Assembly: GCA_949293815.1 (NCBI GenBank)
Contig: CASFEZ010000039.1
Location: forward strand, 1,194-35,385
Direction: 5' to 3'
DNA from: an uncultured Eubacteriales bacterium
Lineage (GTDB): Bacteria > Bacillota > Clostridia > Oscillospirales > Acutalibacteraceae
DNA: 34,192 nt
Part shown: positions 15,274-22,189 of the stretch, piece after piece
Position numbering within the stretch: position 1 is the stretch's first letter
How the letters are laid out: each line of letters begins with the position of its first letter
The notes under the pieces: generated by a model
What the model was told of the DNA's origin: nothing
The model's input: the letters and a program-made list of their open reading frames with translations, nothing else
The model's database searches: none
Program-made: the position numbers and the translations under genes

Positions 15274-16167
15274 TTATTTCCCGCATTTCCCGCAGTCGGC
15301 GCAGCCGTTGCAGATGGGGCGGCTGCCGCAGATGGGGCGGCTGCCGCATTGCATACAGTTTTCGCGAAAATGGGGGATGTATAAAGCCGATTTGGGGATG
15401 GGGTTGCCGTAGATATCCCGCAAATCGAAAGCGATGGGTTTGCCGGGGTAGCTGATGCGGGATTTATACGCCATTTCGCTTTGCATGCGCTTGTCAGGGA
15501 TGTGATAGGTTTTGCCGTCTTTGATAAAAACCGAGCCGGTTTCGATAAAGCAGAAAGGAATGTCGTATTCTTCGCAGGCGCGGCGCAGCTTTTTTACCCA
15601 GTCGTAGTTGCAGGGGCGCGCACCGCCGTAATTTTCGCCGCCGCAAATGACCTGTTCAATCTGCCCGTCGCCCAAAAACGGTGTGAGGTCGATTTCCCCT
15701 ATCAGGGGTGCGCACATAATTCCCTTGTGCCGGAAGGGCAGCGCTTTGAGAAGCGGGATACGCTCTTGGGCTCGCCGCTGGTTTTCCGTTGTGACATTGA
15801 AAAAAATATTTTCCCAGCCCGCGCCCCAGTTTTTCGGGAGACACCCCCGCACCCGCTGTGGGCGCTTGGTTAACAGAAAGAAACGCACATCGCTCCGGCG
15901 GCGCATCATTTCCCATGCCTCATCCCGCCAGGTGTCCGCCTCCTCCAAAAAGAAATCAGAGGTCATACATACCCGAATCAGCTCGCCGCTCTGTATTTTA
16001 TAGCTGCCGTCCTTTTTCTTTTGCAGCGGATAGGTAAAACCGTTTTTTGTCCTGTAAATATCCCCGCCGAACCGATCCCGCGTCTGGTCGAGGTAATACA
16101 TATAGCAGTGCTCACACCCCTCGCTGCACTTGACGCAGCCATGCCAGGGGTTCCAGATATCGTGCAT
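15274..16167 (-). CDS. DUF5131 family protein (phage Gp37/Gp68-like, radical-SAM-like cysteines)
   Basis: 297 residues. The N terminus MHDIWNPWHGC followed by SEGCEHCYMY is the signature of the DUF5131/Gp37-Gp68 family, whose clustered Cys (11, 18, 21) suggest an iron-sulphur, radical-SAM-like protein. LTKRPQR, TENQRRAQERIPLL, GEIDLTPFL and CGGENYGGARPC also fit the family. The reaction is not established to my knowledge. The C terminus has a second Cys cluster with CGSRPI repeated, from an exact 18-bp tandem duplication in the DNA (about 15304-15339). I chose ATG 16167 because AGGAGGG ends 9 bases upstream; an ATG at 16176 touches that site. It follows the DUF5685 operon on the same strand, behind a hairpin. 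Confidence 0.85.
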   Translation of the reverse strand: MHDIWNPWHGCVKCSEGCEHCYMYYLDQTRDRFGGDIYRTKNGFTYPLQKKKDGSYKIQSGELIRVCMTSDFFLEEADTWRDEAWEMMRRRSDVRFFLLTKRPQRVRGCLPKNWGAGWENIFFNVTTENQRRAQERIPLLKALPFRHKGIMCAPLIGEIDLTPFLGDGQIEQVICGGENYGGARPCNYDWVKKLRRACEEYDIPFCFIETGSVFIKDGKTYHIPDKRMQSEMAYKSRISYPGKPIAFDLRDIYGNPIPKSALYIPHFRENCMQCGSRPICGSRPICNGCADCGKCGK

Positions 16168-16187
16168 ACCGTACATCCCTCCTTTAG

Positions 16188-16223
16188 AACAAAAAGCCGG
16201 GTTGAATCGCTTCAGCCCGACTT
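16188..16223 (-). terminator. Terminator or attenuator between the membrane protein gene and DUF5131
   Basis: Minus strand: AAGTCGGGCTGAA (16223-16211) pairs with TTCAACCCGGCTT (16206-16194), one mismatch and one wobble, then TTTTTG. I see no promoter between it and the DUF5131 start, so readthrough probably feeds that gene. Confidence 0.75.
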
Positions 16224-16225
16224 GC

Positions 16226-16759
16226 TTACTTGAATGTTTTGCGGAACCATTTGCGCCACACGCTCATATAAATGGAAACCAATTTGGACAGGGTATAATC
16301 GAACAGAAAGAACATTACATTCGCCATCAACAGCAGCAGCGGAATTGTCCATTTGCCGAAGGTGTCCAGTCCCTCCACCGGCAGGCGGAATACATAAAGA
16401 ATCAACACATAAGCGGTCACGACCGCCACATTGAACAGCAGGAATTTCACAATATATTCCCAGACCGCCGGCAGCTTCTCTTCAATCACGGATTTGGCAA
16501 TGGGGTAGTAGCCGAAAAACGCCACATACATCAGCGCGGTTTCCTTGTCCGCCAATATCAGCAGCGATAGAATGCTGACCGCTGCGTAGGCGACCAGCGC
16601 CCATTTTCTGCCGATTTCGATGACCATAATCATGAGAATAATGCCTGCCATGGCGGGAAGCACATAGGTTAAAAAGGGAATGACCGTGGACAAAAGCATC
16701 AATGTCAGCGACAGGGCAGCGATAATGCCGCCCAACGCGGTTTTGGAACTTTTTCTCAC
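16226..16759 (-). CDS. Multi-pass membrane protein of unknown function
   Basis: 177 residues, mostly hydrophobic, with about five membrane helices (roughly residues 8-48 as two, 54-70, 103-128, 135-155) and a basic C terminus (WRKWFRKTFK) that should face the cytoplasm. Start is GTG 16759 with AAAGGGG about 9 bases upstream. It lies 17 bases after the J-domain-like gene and is third in an operon with it and DUF5685. I do not recognise the family with confidence; the size and topology would suit a small integral partner of the soluble neighbours, which is inference. Confidence 0.8.
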   Translation of the reverse strand: MRKSSKTALGGIIAALSLTLMLLSTVIPFLTYVLPAMAGIILMIMVIEIGRKWALVAYAAVSILSLLILADKETALMYVAFFGYYPIAKSVIEEKLPAVWEYIVKFLLFNVAVVTAYVLILYVFRLPVEGLDTFGKWTIPLLLLMANVMFFLFDYTLSKLVSIYMSVWRKWFRKTFK

Positions 16760-16776
16760 CTAGCAACGCCCCTTTA

Positions 16777-17409
16777 TCAGCAGCAGGGAACACAGTCCCC
16801 GCCCATGCTCTCGCAGCAGCAGTCGGCGCAAATCAGTCCGGAGCAAATATCACAGGCGCTGCACCCGCCGCTGCGTTCCGGTCTGGCACGGTAGCCGCCG
16901 CTGCGTTTTGCAAAAATGCTTTCATAGGTGCTGCGATATTCCCGGTTGCCCGGTTCCGCGCGGTAAGCGGCTTCAAACTCCCGGGACGCGTCCTCCAGCC
17001 AGCCGCGCTTATACAGAATTTGTCCTTTTAAGAAATGCCACTCCGCATTTCGGCTGTCGGCAGGTACGCCGTCCAATACCATATTGGCATCGTCATACCG
17101 TCCCTGCGCAATCAAACTGCGCACATCGGCATAGGATGCCGCACCGCCGGCACTGCTGTAATAATCGCCCGAGGTATACGAGCCGGAGGAAAACGGATCA
17201 GAGGACGTATCGCCCATTGGGCGATAGCTGCCGCCGCCCATGCGCTGGTTCATAATGGTATCATATGCGCCATTCAGCTGCGCCATACGCGCCGCCGATT
17301 GCTCCGGCGGCAGCGCGGACGCCTGTTTTGCCGCGTTTTTATAGGCTTTTTTGATTTGCGCGTCGCTCGCGTTCGGCGCGACGCCTAAAATTTCATACGG
17401 GTCGTTCAT
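16777..17409 (-). CDS. J-domain-like protein without HPD, with TPR region and Cys-rich tail
   Basis: 210 residues. The N terminus DPYEILGVAPNASDAQIKKAY is a clear J-domain helix I-II, and LNGAYDTI matches helix III. The HPD tripeptide that stimulates Hsp70 ATPase is absent (AKQASALPPEQ at that place), so this is not a normal DnaJ co-chaperone. Residues about 58-88 are Gly/Ser/Tyr-rich, and about 92-150 are TPR-like (SLIAQGRYDDANMVLD, WHFLKGQILYKRGWLEDASREFEAAYRAEP). The C terminus carries about ten Cys (CSACDIC, CADCCCE, CVPCC), possibly metal-binding. ATG 17409 overlaps the DUF5685 stop by 4 bases (ATGA), so the two are translationally coupled. Confidence 0.88.
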   Translation of the reverse strand: MNDPYEILGVAPNASDAQIKKAYKNAAKQASALPPEQSAARMAQLNGAYDTIMNQRMGGGSYRPMGDTSSDPFSSGSYTSGDYYSSAGGAASYADVRSLIAQGRYDDANMVLDGVPADSRNAEWHFLKGQILYKRGWLEDASREFEAAYRAEPGNREYRSTYESIFAKRSGGYRARPERSGGCSACDICSGLICADCCCESMGGDCVPCC

Positions 17410-18272
17410 GCTGTTACCTCTTGATATTTCGAGTAAATGCGGTCGATTTCCGCAAACAGTCCCAATCGAACAAGATTGTCCAAAATTTCCGAATAAACGC
17501 CGGTTTCGAGTGCATCAAACCGGTCAATGGCTTCGCTGACGGTCAAATCCAATGCCCGGCGGCAGTCCCCGGCGCGCTGGGGCAGCGTTTCTGCCGTAAT
17601 ATGGTACGCCTGAATAAACGGATTAAAATTACCCCGCTTCAAATCCTTTTGCAAATCGTCAAACGCATCGGCAAGATAAATGGTTCTGCCCAAAAAATAG
17701 CCGAAATCGCCGGCTGCTTTCCTCTGGTTCTCCGGCGCGCATTGCGACGCGATATAGGAAAGAAATGCGCCGGTCGGTTCGGCCGCTTCGTCTAAGCCGG
17801 TTTGCGGCGCACATTCTACCCGAAACTGCCGAGCCATATACAGCGCGGCCTGTCGGTATTCCTCCGGGCGGAATTTTCGCGCCTTGCGGCATAATAACGA
17901 AAGATAGGGTCTCAGCAACCGCGCAGCCGTCCGTTTCCAAAAACCGCTGTCCTGTAAGGTGTCTTGCAGCTTAAAAAAGCTGATAATAACCGTTAAATCC
18001 GCCGCCCATTCCAGCGCGGGAAACGAGAGGGCGGGTTTTTTGCATTTTTTGGTCGGATTGACCGGGCAGCGGGTTGGGGCAAAGGGGCAGCTGGCGTTTT
18101 GCATACAGGCGGCAAAAATGGCAAGGATGGTCAAATCATAGCTCAAAAGCAGCCGCGCCCCAAACCCATAGCGCCGTCCTAAAACGTGGCAAAGCGAGCA
18201 GTAAAAGGCGCGGTAGGTTTCATATTCTTTCACTTTCATTTCAGGCTTATGAATTTTGAGATAGCCGACCAT
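17406..18272 (-). CDS. DUF5685 family protein
   Basis: 288 residues, predicted all-helical. The N terminus (MVGYLKIHKPEMKVKEY, then YRAFYCSLCHVLGRRYG) and the Cys cluster CPFAPTRCPVNPTKKC are typical of DUF5685, a family known from Clostridia without an assigned function. The later segment LGRTIYLADAFDDLQKDLKRG carries a DDxxxD pattern that recalls isoprenyl synthases, but only one such motif is clear, so no enzyme is claimed. ATG 18272 is first in an operon with the HPD-less J protein (4-base overlap) and a membrane protein. The conserved Cys pairs in both soluble proteins suggest a shared metal or assembly function; that is inference. Confidence 0.82.
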   Translation of the reverse strand: MVGYLKIHKPEMKVKEYETYRAFYCSLCHVLGRRYGFGARLLLSYDLTILAIFAACMQNASCPFAPTRCPVNPTKKCKKPALSFPALEWAADLTVIISFFKLQDTLQDSGFWKRTAARLLRPYLSLLCRKARKFRPEEYRQAALYMARQFRVECAPQTGLDEAAEPTGAFLSYIASQCAPENQRKAAGDFGYFLGRTIYLADAFDDLQKDLKRGNFNPFIQAYHITAETLPQRAGDCRRALDLTVSEAIDRFDALETGVYSEILDNLVRLGLFAEIDRIYSKYQEVTA

Positions 18273-18323
18273 AGCTTCACCGCAGTAAAATTTTTATTAT
18301 TATATACGATCAGGTATAAATTG

Positions 18324-18353
18324 ATTATAGGAAATGCGTTAAAAAGCTGTAAA
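18324..18353 (-). promoter_or_regulatory. Probable promoter of the DUF5685 operon
   Basis: Minus strand: TTTACA (18353-18348), 18-base spacer, TATAAT (18329-18324), about 50 bases before the ATG. Confidence 0.6.
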
Positions 18354-18413
18354 TTTTAAGCACAGATAGCTGTATCGCGCAGGTCGCAGCAGTCAAATGC
18401 GCTTTATAAACAG

Positions 18414-18455
18414 GAAAAGAGCCGCCGCAGATCTCGGGAGATTGGCGACAGCTCT
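18414..18455 (-). terminator. Terminator of the 41-aa peptide gene
   Basis: AGAGCTGTCGC (18455-18445) pairs with GCGGCGGCTCT (18428-18418) over 11 bp with two G-U pairs, then TTTCC. The loop holds a small ATCTC/GAGAT hairpin. It begins 17 bases after the stop. Confidence 0.8.
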
Positions 18456-18472
18456 CTTAGAACAAAGCAAAC

Positions 18473-18598
18473 TTATTTCAGGACAACAAAATCGTCCTCG
18501 CCCCACTGAGTGGGATCGCCGCGAAGCTGCTTTACAAGGTTCTGGATCAGTTTAACGATATCTTTGATAGCGTTAATAATCGTGGTGAAAAACTCCAT
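18473..18598 (-). CDS. 41-residue amphipathic peptide
   Basis: An ORF starting ATG 18598 with GGAGG 9 bases upstream, ending TAA. The product begins MEFFTTIINAIKDIVK and continues LIQNLVKQLRGD; the first ~26 residues form a strongly amphipathic helix with hydrophobic residues every 3-4 positions and Lys/Asp/Asn on the other face. The last 13 residues are acidic and polar (TQWGEDDFVVLK). There is no signal peptide. It has its own promoter and a strong terminator, so it is a separate transcription unit. The form recalls phenol-soluble-modulin-like or small membrane-binding peptides, but I know no homologue; function unknown. Confidence 0.75.
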   Translation of the reverse strand: MEFFTTIINAIKDIVKLIQNLVKQLRGDPTQWGEDDFVVLK

Positions 18599-18645
18599 GA
18601 GATTTTCCTCCTTTCACAAAAAAGTAAGGATTTCCCTTCACAGTT

Positions 18646-18674
18646 ATCATACATCAACGGCAGGGATTTTTCAA
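18646..18674 (-). promoter_or_regulatory. Promoter of the 41-aa peptide gene
   Basis: Minus strand: TTGAAA (18674-18669), 17-base spacer, TATGAT (18651-18646). It lies 48 bases before the ATG. Confidence 0.7.
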
Positions 18675-18780
18675 GAGCTTTTTGCAAAATCTTTAAGATT
18701 CAAAAAACAGTCTGCAAATTGCAATGTTTCCAACACAATCTGTCCAGATTGTACACAGGCTGACCATATTTTATTAATAT

Positions 18781-19098
18781 TTAGGCTTTGGTAAAGTTTT
18801 TCAGGTCAATTTTGCCAAGGAAAGGGATTTTTAATGAACCGTTCATGCTGTCGCCATCAAAGGTCAGTTTGATATCAATGGTCTTTCCCGGCAGCAGGGA
18901 GACCTCCGCGGTTGCCAACAGGGAATTGCCCTCTTCGCGCACCTCTTTTATTTGAAAATCCGGCAATTTAGAGGAGCCGCCCTCGGGGAGATGCATGGAA
19001 AAATCATAGCTGCCGTCCTTTTCGCCGATGGTAAATGTCACATCGCCGCTGAAAAACATGGTGTGAACCTTTCCGGTCCAGGTGCCGATACCTATCAT
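18781..19098 (-). CDS. Small beta-rich protein of unknown function
   Basis: 105 residues, no signal peptide. It alternates hydrophobic and polar residues (TGKVHTMFFSGDVTFTI, LLATAEVSLLPGKTIDIKLTF), which predicts a beta barrel or sandwich, and ends FLGKIDLKNFTKA. I recall similar short proteins with a TMFFxGDVTF motif in Clostridia, none with a known function. I chose ATG 19098 because GGAGGT lies 6 bases upstream; a start 48 bases earlier has no ribosome site. It is a single gene pointing away from the amino acid transporter, with a hairpin-forming leader (19144-19183). Confidence 0.8.
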   Translation of the reverse strand: MIGIGTWTGKVHTMFFSGDVTFTIGEKDGSYDFSMHLPEGGSSKLPDFQIKEVREEGNSLLATAEVSLLPGKTIDIKLTFDGDSMNGSLKIPFLGKIDLKNFTKA

Positions 19099-19143
19099 AT
19101 AATTACCTCCCGTATTGCAGAACCGTCCGGGTTCCGCTCTGTT

Positions 19144-19183
19144 CAAAAACAGCCCCTATGTAAATTATCCTATGCTGTTTTTG
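19144..19183. repeat. Perfect 10-bp inverted repeat upstream of the 105-aa protein gene
   Basis: CAAAAACAGC (19144-19153) and GCTGTTTTTG (19174-19183) are exact inverted repeats 20 bases apart. Read on the minus strand the second arm ends in TTTTTG, so it could act as an attenuator in the leader. I could not place a convincing promoter here. Confidence 0.55.
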
Positions 19184-19335
19184 GCATTCCTATTCTATCA
19201 TACTGCTTTCCGCTGCGCAATCCCTGTTTGCGCTGAAAAATGAAATATTGACTATTTTTTAATCAACGGACTAAAAATTCGTCGGATTAGACAAAAAGAG
19301 CGGAAAAGTTTTGGAGATGTGATTCAAAAAAACGA

Positions 19336-19364
19336 TTTACTTTAGCTTGGTAATATGCTAAACT
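19336..19364 (+). promoter_or_regulatory. Promoter of the amino acid transporter operon
   Basis: TTTACT (19336-19341), 17-base spacer ending TGC, TAAACT (19359-19364), 29 bases before the ATG. Confidence 0.6.
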
Positions 19365-19393
19365 GGTAGCAAATGAAATTGGAGGTATATCTG

Positions 19394-20290
19394 ATGAAAA
19401 AAAGAAGCATTGCGCTTTTGCTGGCGGCCGTGCTGGTTGTTATGACCTTTGCTTTTGCGGCTTGTTCTAATGACACGCCCGCAGCCGACGAAACGCCCGC
19501 AGCCGACGACCCGACCGGTGAAGCCACCTCGGAAAACACCACCGAAGCATCCTCTTCCGCTTCTTCCGACCTTGCCGATGTACAGGATAAAGGTCAGCTG
19601 GTGATTGGCATTACCTATTTTGCGCCCATGAACTATATGGATGACAACGGTGAACTGACCGGTTTTGAAACCGAATTTGCCCGTGCGGTGTGCGAAAAGC
19701 TCGGCGTGGAAGCTGTTTTCCAGGAAATTGTTTGGGACAGCAAGGTAATGGAGCTGAACTCCGGCAACATCGACTGCATTTGGAACGGCATGACCATGAC
19801 CGATGAGCTGGCGCCCCAGATTGATTTCTCCACCCCCTATATGGCGAATAAGCAGGTTTGTGTCATCCGTACTGCGGATGCCGATACCTACACCGATCTG
19901 GCTTCCATGAACGGTGCATCTGTTGTGGCTGAGTCCGGCTCTGCCGGTGAAGCTGCCGCTCTGGCGGACGAAAACCTTTCCGGCAACTTTATTTCCGTTA
20001 CCGCTCAGGCGGACGGGCTGAACGAAGTCAAAGCCGGTACTTCCGACATTGCCGTTATGGATGCGGTTATGGCGTACTCCATGGTCGGCGAAGGCACCGA
20101 TTTCAGCGATTTGACCGTTTTGGACGTGTTTGATGATTCCGCCAACGAGCAGTACGCTGTCGGCTTCAGAAAGGGCAGCTCCCTGACTGCCGCCGTCAAT
20201 ACCGCCATGGAAGAACTGGCTGCCGACGGCACGCTGGCTCAGATTGCCAGAACCTACGGTCTTGAGCCCCGTATTCTGCTTGGTGAATAA
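19394..20290 (+). CDS. Amino acid ABC transporter, substrate-binding lipoprotein
   Basis: 298 residues. Lipoprotein signal with lipobox FAAC (Cys24), a low-complexity Thr/Ser/Ala/Glu linker (about 25-57), then a family-3 periplasmic-binding-protein fold: LVIGITYFAPMNYMDDNGELTG..., TEFARAVCEKLG, WNGMTMTDE, and IDFSTPYMANKQVC. The last family stretch is QYAVGFRKGSS. It binds a polar amino acid outside the membrane and passes it to the permease. ATG 19394 with GGAGG at 19381-19385 is the start; an earlier in-frame ATG at 19373 lies before that site. A terminator-like hairpin separates it from the permease, so binding protein should be made in excess. Confidence 0.92.
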   Translation: MKKRSIALLLAAVLVVMTFAFAACSNDTPAADETPAADDPTGEATSENTTEASSSASSDLADVQDKGQLVIGITYFAPMNYMDDNGELTGFETEFARAVCEKLGVEAVFQEIVWDSKVMELNSGNIDCIWNGMTMTDELAPQIDFSTPYMANKQVCVIRTADADTYTDLASMNGASVVAESGSAGEAAALADENLSGNFISVTAQADGLNEVKAGTSDIAVMDAVMAYSMVGEGTDFSDLTVLDVFDDSANEQYAVGFRKGSSLTAAVNTAMEELAADGTLAQIARTYGLEPRILLGE

Positions 20291-20312
20291 GAAAAACCAA
20301 AATATGCTGCAA

Positions 20313-20350
20313 AAAACCGGTACGCGCTTACCGCGTATCGGTTTTGTTTA
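20313..20350 (+). terminator. Intra-operon terminator between binding protein and permease
   Basis: AAAACCGGTACGCG (20313-20326) pairs with CGCGTATCGGTTTT (20332-20345), 14 bp with one wobble, then GTTT. No promoter is seen before the permease, so this is a partial terminator that sets expression ratios. Confidence 0.8.
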
Positions 20351-20382
20351 TGCAAAGCCATGTCCGAATTGAGGTATGCGTT

Positions 20383-21030
20383 ATGAGCTTTTACGCTGTG
20401 AATATGCAGCTGCTGGAAGGGTTCAAAACAACCTGTTCGCTGTTTTTTATTACATTGGTTGCCGCCATCCCGCTGGGGCTGGTTGTCGCCTTCTTTTCCA
20501 TGTCCAAATTTAAGCCGCTGGCGCTGCTGTCCCGGTTTTTCGTCTGGGTCATTCGCGGCACGCCGCTGATGCTGCAGGTCATGGTGGTATTCTACGGTCC
20601 CGGTCTGATGTTCGGGATGCAGTCTTTTCCGCGCGAAGAGGCGGTATGTATTGCCTTTATCATCAACTACGCGGTCTATTTTTCCGAAATCTACCGCGGC
20701 GGTATCGAGAGTATCTCCAAAGGGCAGTACGAGGCCGGGCAGGTGCTTGGCATGAAAAAATCGCAGGTCTTTTTCAAGGTGGTTCTGCTGCAAGTGGTGA
20801 AACGCATCATTCCGCCCATGAGCAACGAAATCATTACTTTGGTGAAAGATACCTCCCTGGCGCGGGTCATTGCCGTGACCGAACTGGTCAAGGCGGCGCA
20901 GGATATTATCAATACCCGCGGTTTGATTTGGCCGCTGTTCTATACCGCCGTGTTCTATCTGGCGTTCTGCGGTATTTTAACACTGATTTTCGGCAGACTG
21001 GAAAAGAAATTGGATTATTTCAGAGGATAA
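20383..21030 (+). CDS. Amino acid ABC transporter, permease
   Basis: 215 residues, the length of HisM/GlnP-type permeases, with about five membrane helices. The cytoplasmic EAA loop reads YEAGQVLGMKKSQVFFKVVLL and contacts the ATPase; ETTCSL-like start (EGFKTTCSLFF) and RGTPLMLQV are family features. I chose ATG 20383 because GAGG lies 8 bases upstream; the ORF extends 39 bases further but overlaps the hairpin. The ATPase gene begins 3 bases after the stop. Confidence 0.92.
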   Translation: MSFYAVNMQLLEGFKTTCSLFFITLVAAIPLGLVVAFFSMSKFKPLALLSRFFVWVIRGTPLMLQVMVVFYGPGLMFGMQSFPREEAVCIAFIINYAVYFSEIYRGGIESISKGQYEAGQVLGMKKSQVFFKVVLLQVVKRIIPPMSNEIITLVKDTSLARVIAVTELVKAAQDIINTRGLIWPLFYTAVFYLAFCGILTLIFGRLEKKLDYFRG

Positions 21031-21033
21031 GCT

Positions 21034-21816
21034 ATGGCAATTTTAGAAGTAAACGGATTGAAAAAGAGCTTCGGCAATACAGAGGTGCTGAAAGATATTT
21101 CTTTCAGCCTGGATAAAGGCAAAGTGCTTTCTCTTATCGGCTCTTCCGGCAGCGGCAAAACCACGCTGCTGCGCTGTATTACCTCGCTGGAAAAAGCGGA
21201 TGCGGGGACGATTGTCGTCAACGGTGAAACGGTGTTTGACGCCGCGCAGAAAAAGGCGGATTCCGCCAAAGAGCGCCGCCGCAAGCAGCTGGCGGTCGGA
21301 TTGGTCTTTCAATCCTTTAATCTGTTTCCCCAATATACGGCGCTGAAAAATATTACCCTGGCGGCGGAGCTGGCCGCGAAAGACCGTGAGGATTACAAAG
21401 CGAACAAAAAACAAATTTTACGCGATATAGACGAAAAGGGCAGGAATCTCCTTGCCCAGGTCGGGCTTTCCGACAAGGCGGACAGCTATCCATGGCAGCT
21501 CTCCGGCGGTCAGCAGCAGCGCGTTTCCATTGCCCGCGCCCTGTGCATGGACCCGAAAATTCTGTTTTTTGACGAGCCGACCTCGGCGCTCGACCCGGAG
21601 CTTACGGGCGAAATCCTCAAGGTGATTCAGCAGCTTGCCGCCCGCCATATGACGATGGTGATTGTAACCCATGAAATGACCTTTGCCCGGGAGGTTTCCG
21701 ACCAGGTTATTTTTATGGATAACGGCGTCATTGCCGCCGAAGGCACACCCGAGGAGATTTTCGTCAATCCCCAAAATACCCGTCTGCGGGAATTTTTGAA
21801 TAAATTCAGTGACTGA
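21034..21816 (+). CDS. Amino acid ABC transporter, ATP-binding protein
   Basis: 260 residues. Walker A GSSGSGKT (36-43), Q-loop [10 protein letters not shown], signature LSGGQ (156-160), Walker B ILFFDEP (176-182) and the switch His in [11 protein letters not shown]. These match the GlnQ/HisP subfamily that powers polar amino acid uptake. A GAGGAT site overlaps the permease stop. A lysine-rich insertion (residues 68-84 and 116-135) is a little longer than in E. coli GlnQ. No terminator is visible after the stop. Confidence 0.94.
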   Translation: MAILEVNGLKKSFGNTEVLKDISFSLDKGKVLSLIGSSGSGKTTLLRCITSLEKADAGTIVVNGETVFDAAQKKADSAKERRRKQLAVGLVFQSFNLFPQYTALKNITLAAELAAKDREDYKANKKQILRDIDEKGRNLLAQVGLSDKADSYPWQLSGGQQQRVSIARALCMDPKILFFDEPTSALDPELTGEILKVIQQLAARHMTMVIVTHEMTFAREVSDQVIFMDNGVIAAEGTPEEIFVNPQNTRLREFLNKFSD

Positions 21817-21863
21817 ACGTTTTGGCAAAGTTTTGTTATCTTTATCAATTTTTAGTAAACCAC

Positions 21864-21892
21864 TTGCACTTTTCCGGCAGAAATGATATAAT
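21864..21892 (+). promoter_or_regulatory. Promoter of the 56-aa peptide gene
   Basis: TTGCAC (21864-21869), 17-base spacer ending TGA, TATAAT (21887-21892). Strong and extended. Confidence 0.85.
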
Positions 21893-21929
21893 ACCCGTGG
21901 ATTAAAATTTACGAAAGGATGACGGTACT

Positions 21930-22100
21930 ATGGATAATCAATATGCTTACATCGGTGTTATGATCAGCTATTTGCAGAGAATTCTTGAAATCATTGCTGA
22001 TTTCTTTCAGAAACTGATGGGCGGTTCTTCGACTACCACGACCGAAGCGCCGGTCACCACCGAGGCGCCTGTTGCCGAAACCACACTGGTTCGCGGCTGA
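21930..22100 (+). CDS. 56-residue peptide with amphipathic helix and Thr/Glu/Ala/Pro tail
   Basis: ATG 21930 with AAAGGA about 10 bases upstream, ending TGA at 22098-22100. The product begins MDNQYAYIGVMISYLQ, and the helix continues RILEIIADFFQKLMGG, amphipathic over about 27 residues. Then comes a low-complexity tail (STTTTEAPVTTEAPVAETT) and LVRG. It has a consensus extended promoter and a clean terminator 13 bases after the stop, so it is a dedicated transcript, probably abundant. No family known to me. The tail resembles surface-protein linkers in this genome, so export or membrane attachment is possible, but there is no signal peptide. Confidence 0.75.
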   Translation: MDNQYAYIGVMISYLQRILEIIADFFQKLMGGSSTTTTEAPVTTEAPVAETTLVRG

Positions 22101-22112
22101 TTTGCGTAACTG

Positions 22113-22144
22113 AAAAGCGCTTTCCGTTGGGAAGGCGCTTTTTT
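22113..22144 (+). terminator. Terminator of the 56-aa peptide gene
   Basis: AAAAGCGCTTTCC (22113-22125) pairs with GGAAGGCGCTTTT (22130-22142), one wobble, then TT. Confidence 0.9.
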
Positions 22145-22189
22145 GTTGTATATAGCGGGGAATGCGTGTAGAACGGATGGAAATGCTAT

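Noticed and set aside
18510-18794. Plus-strand frame of 94 codons
   Set aside because: Antisense to the 41-aa peptide gene and its promoter, without a ribosome site.
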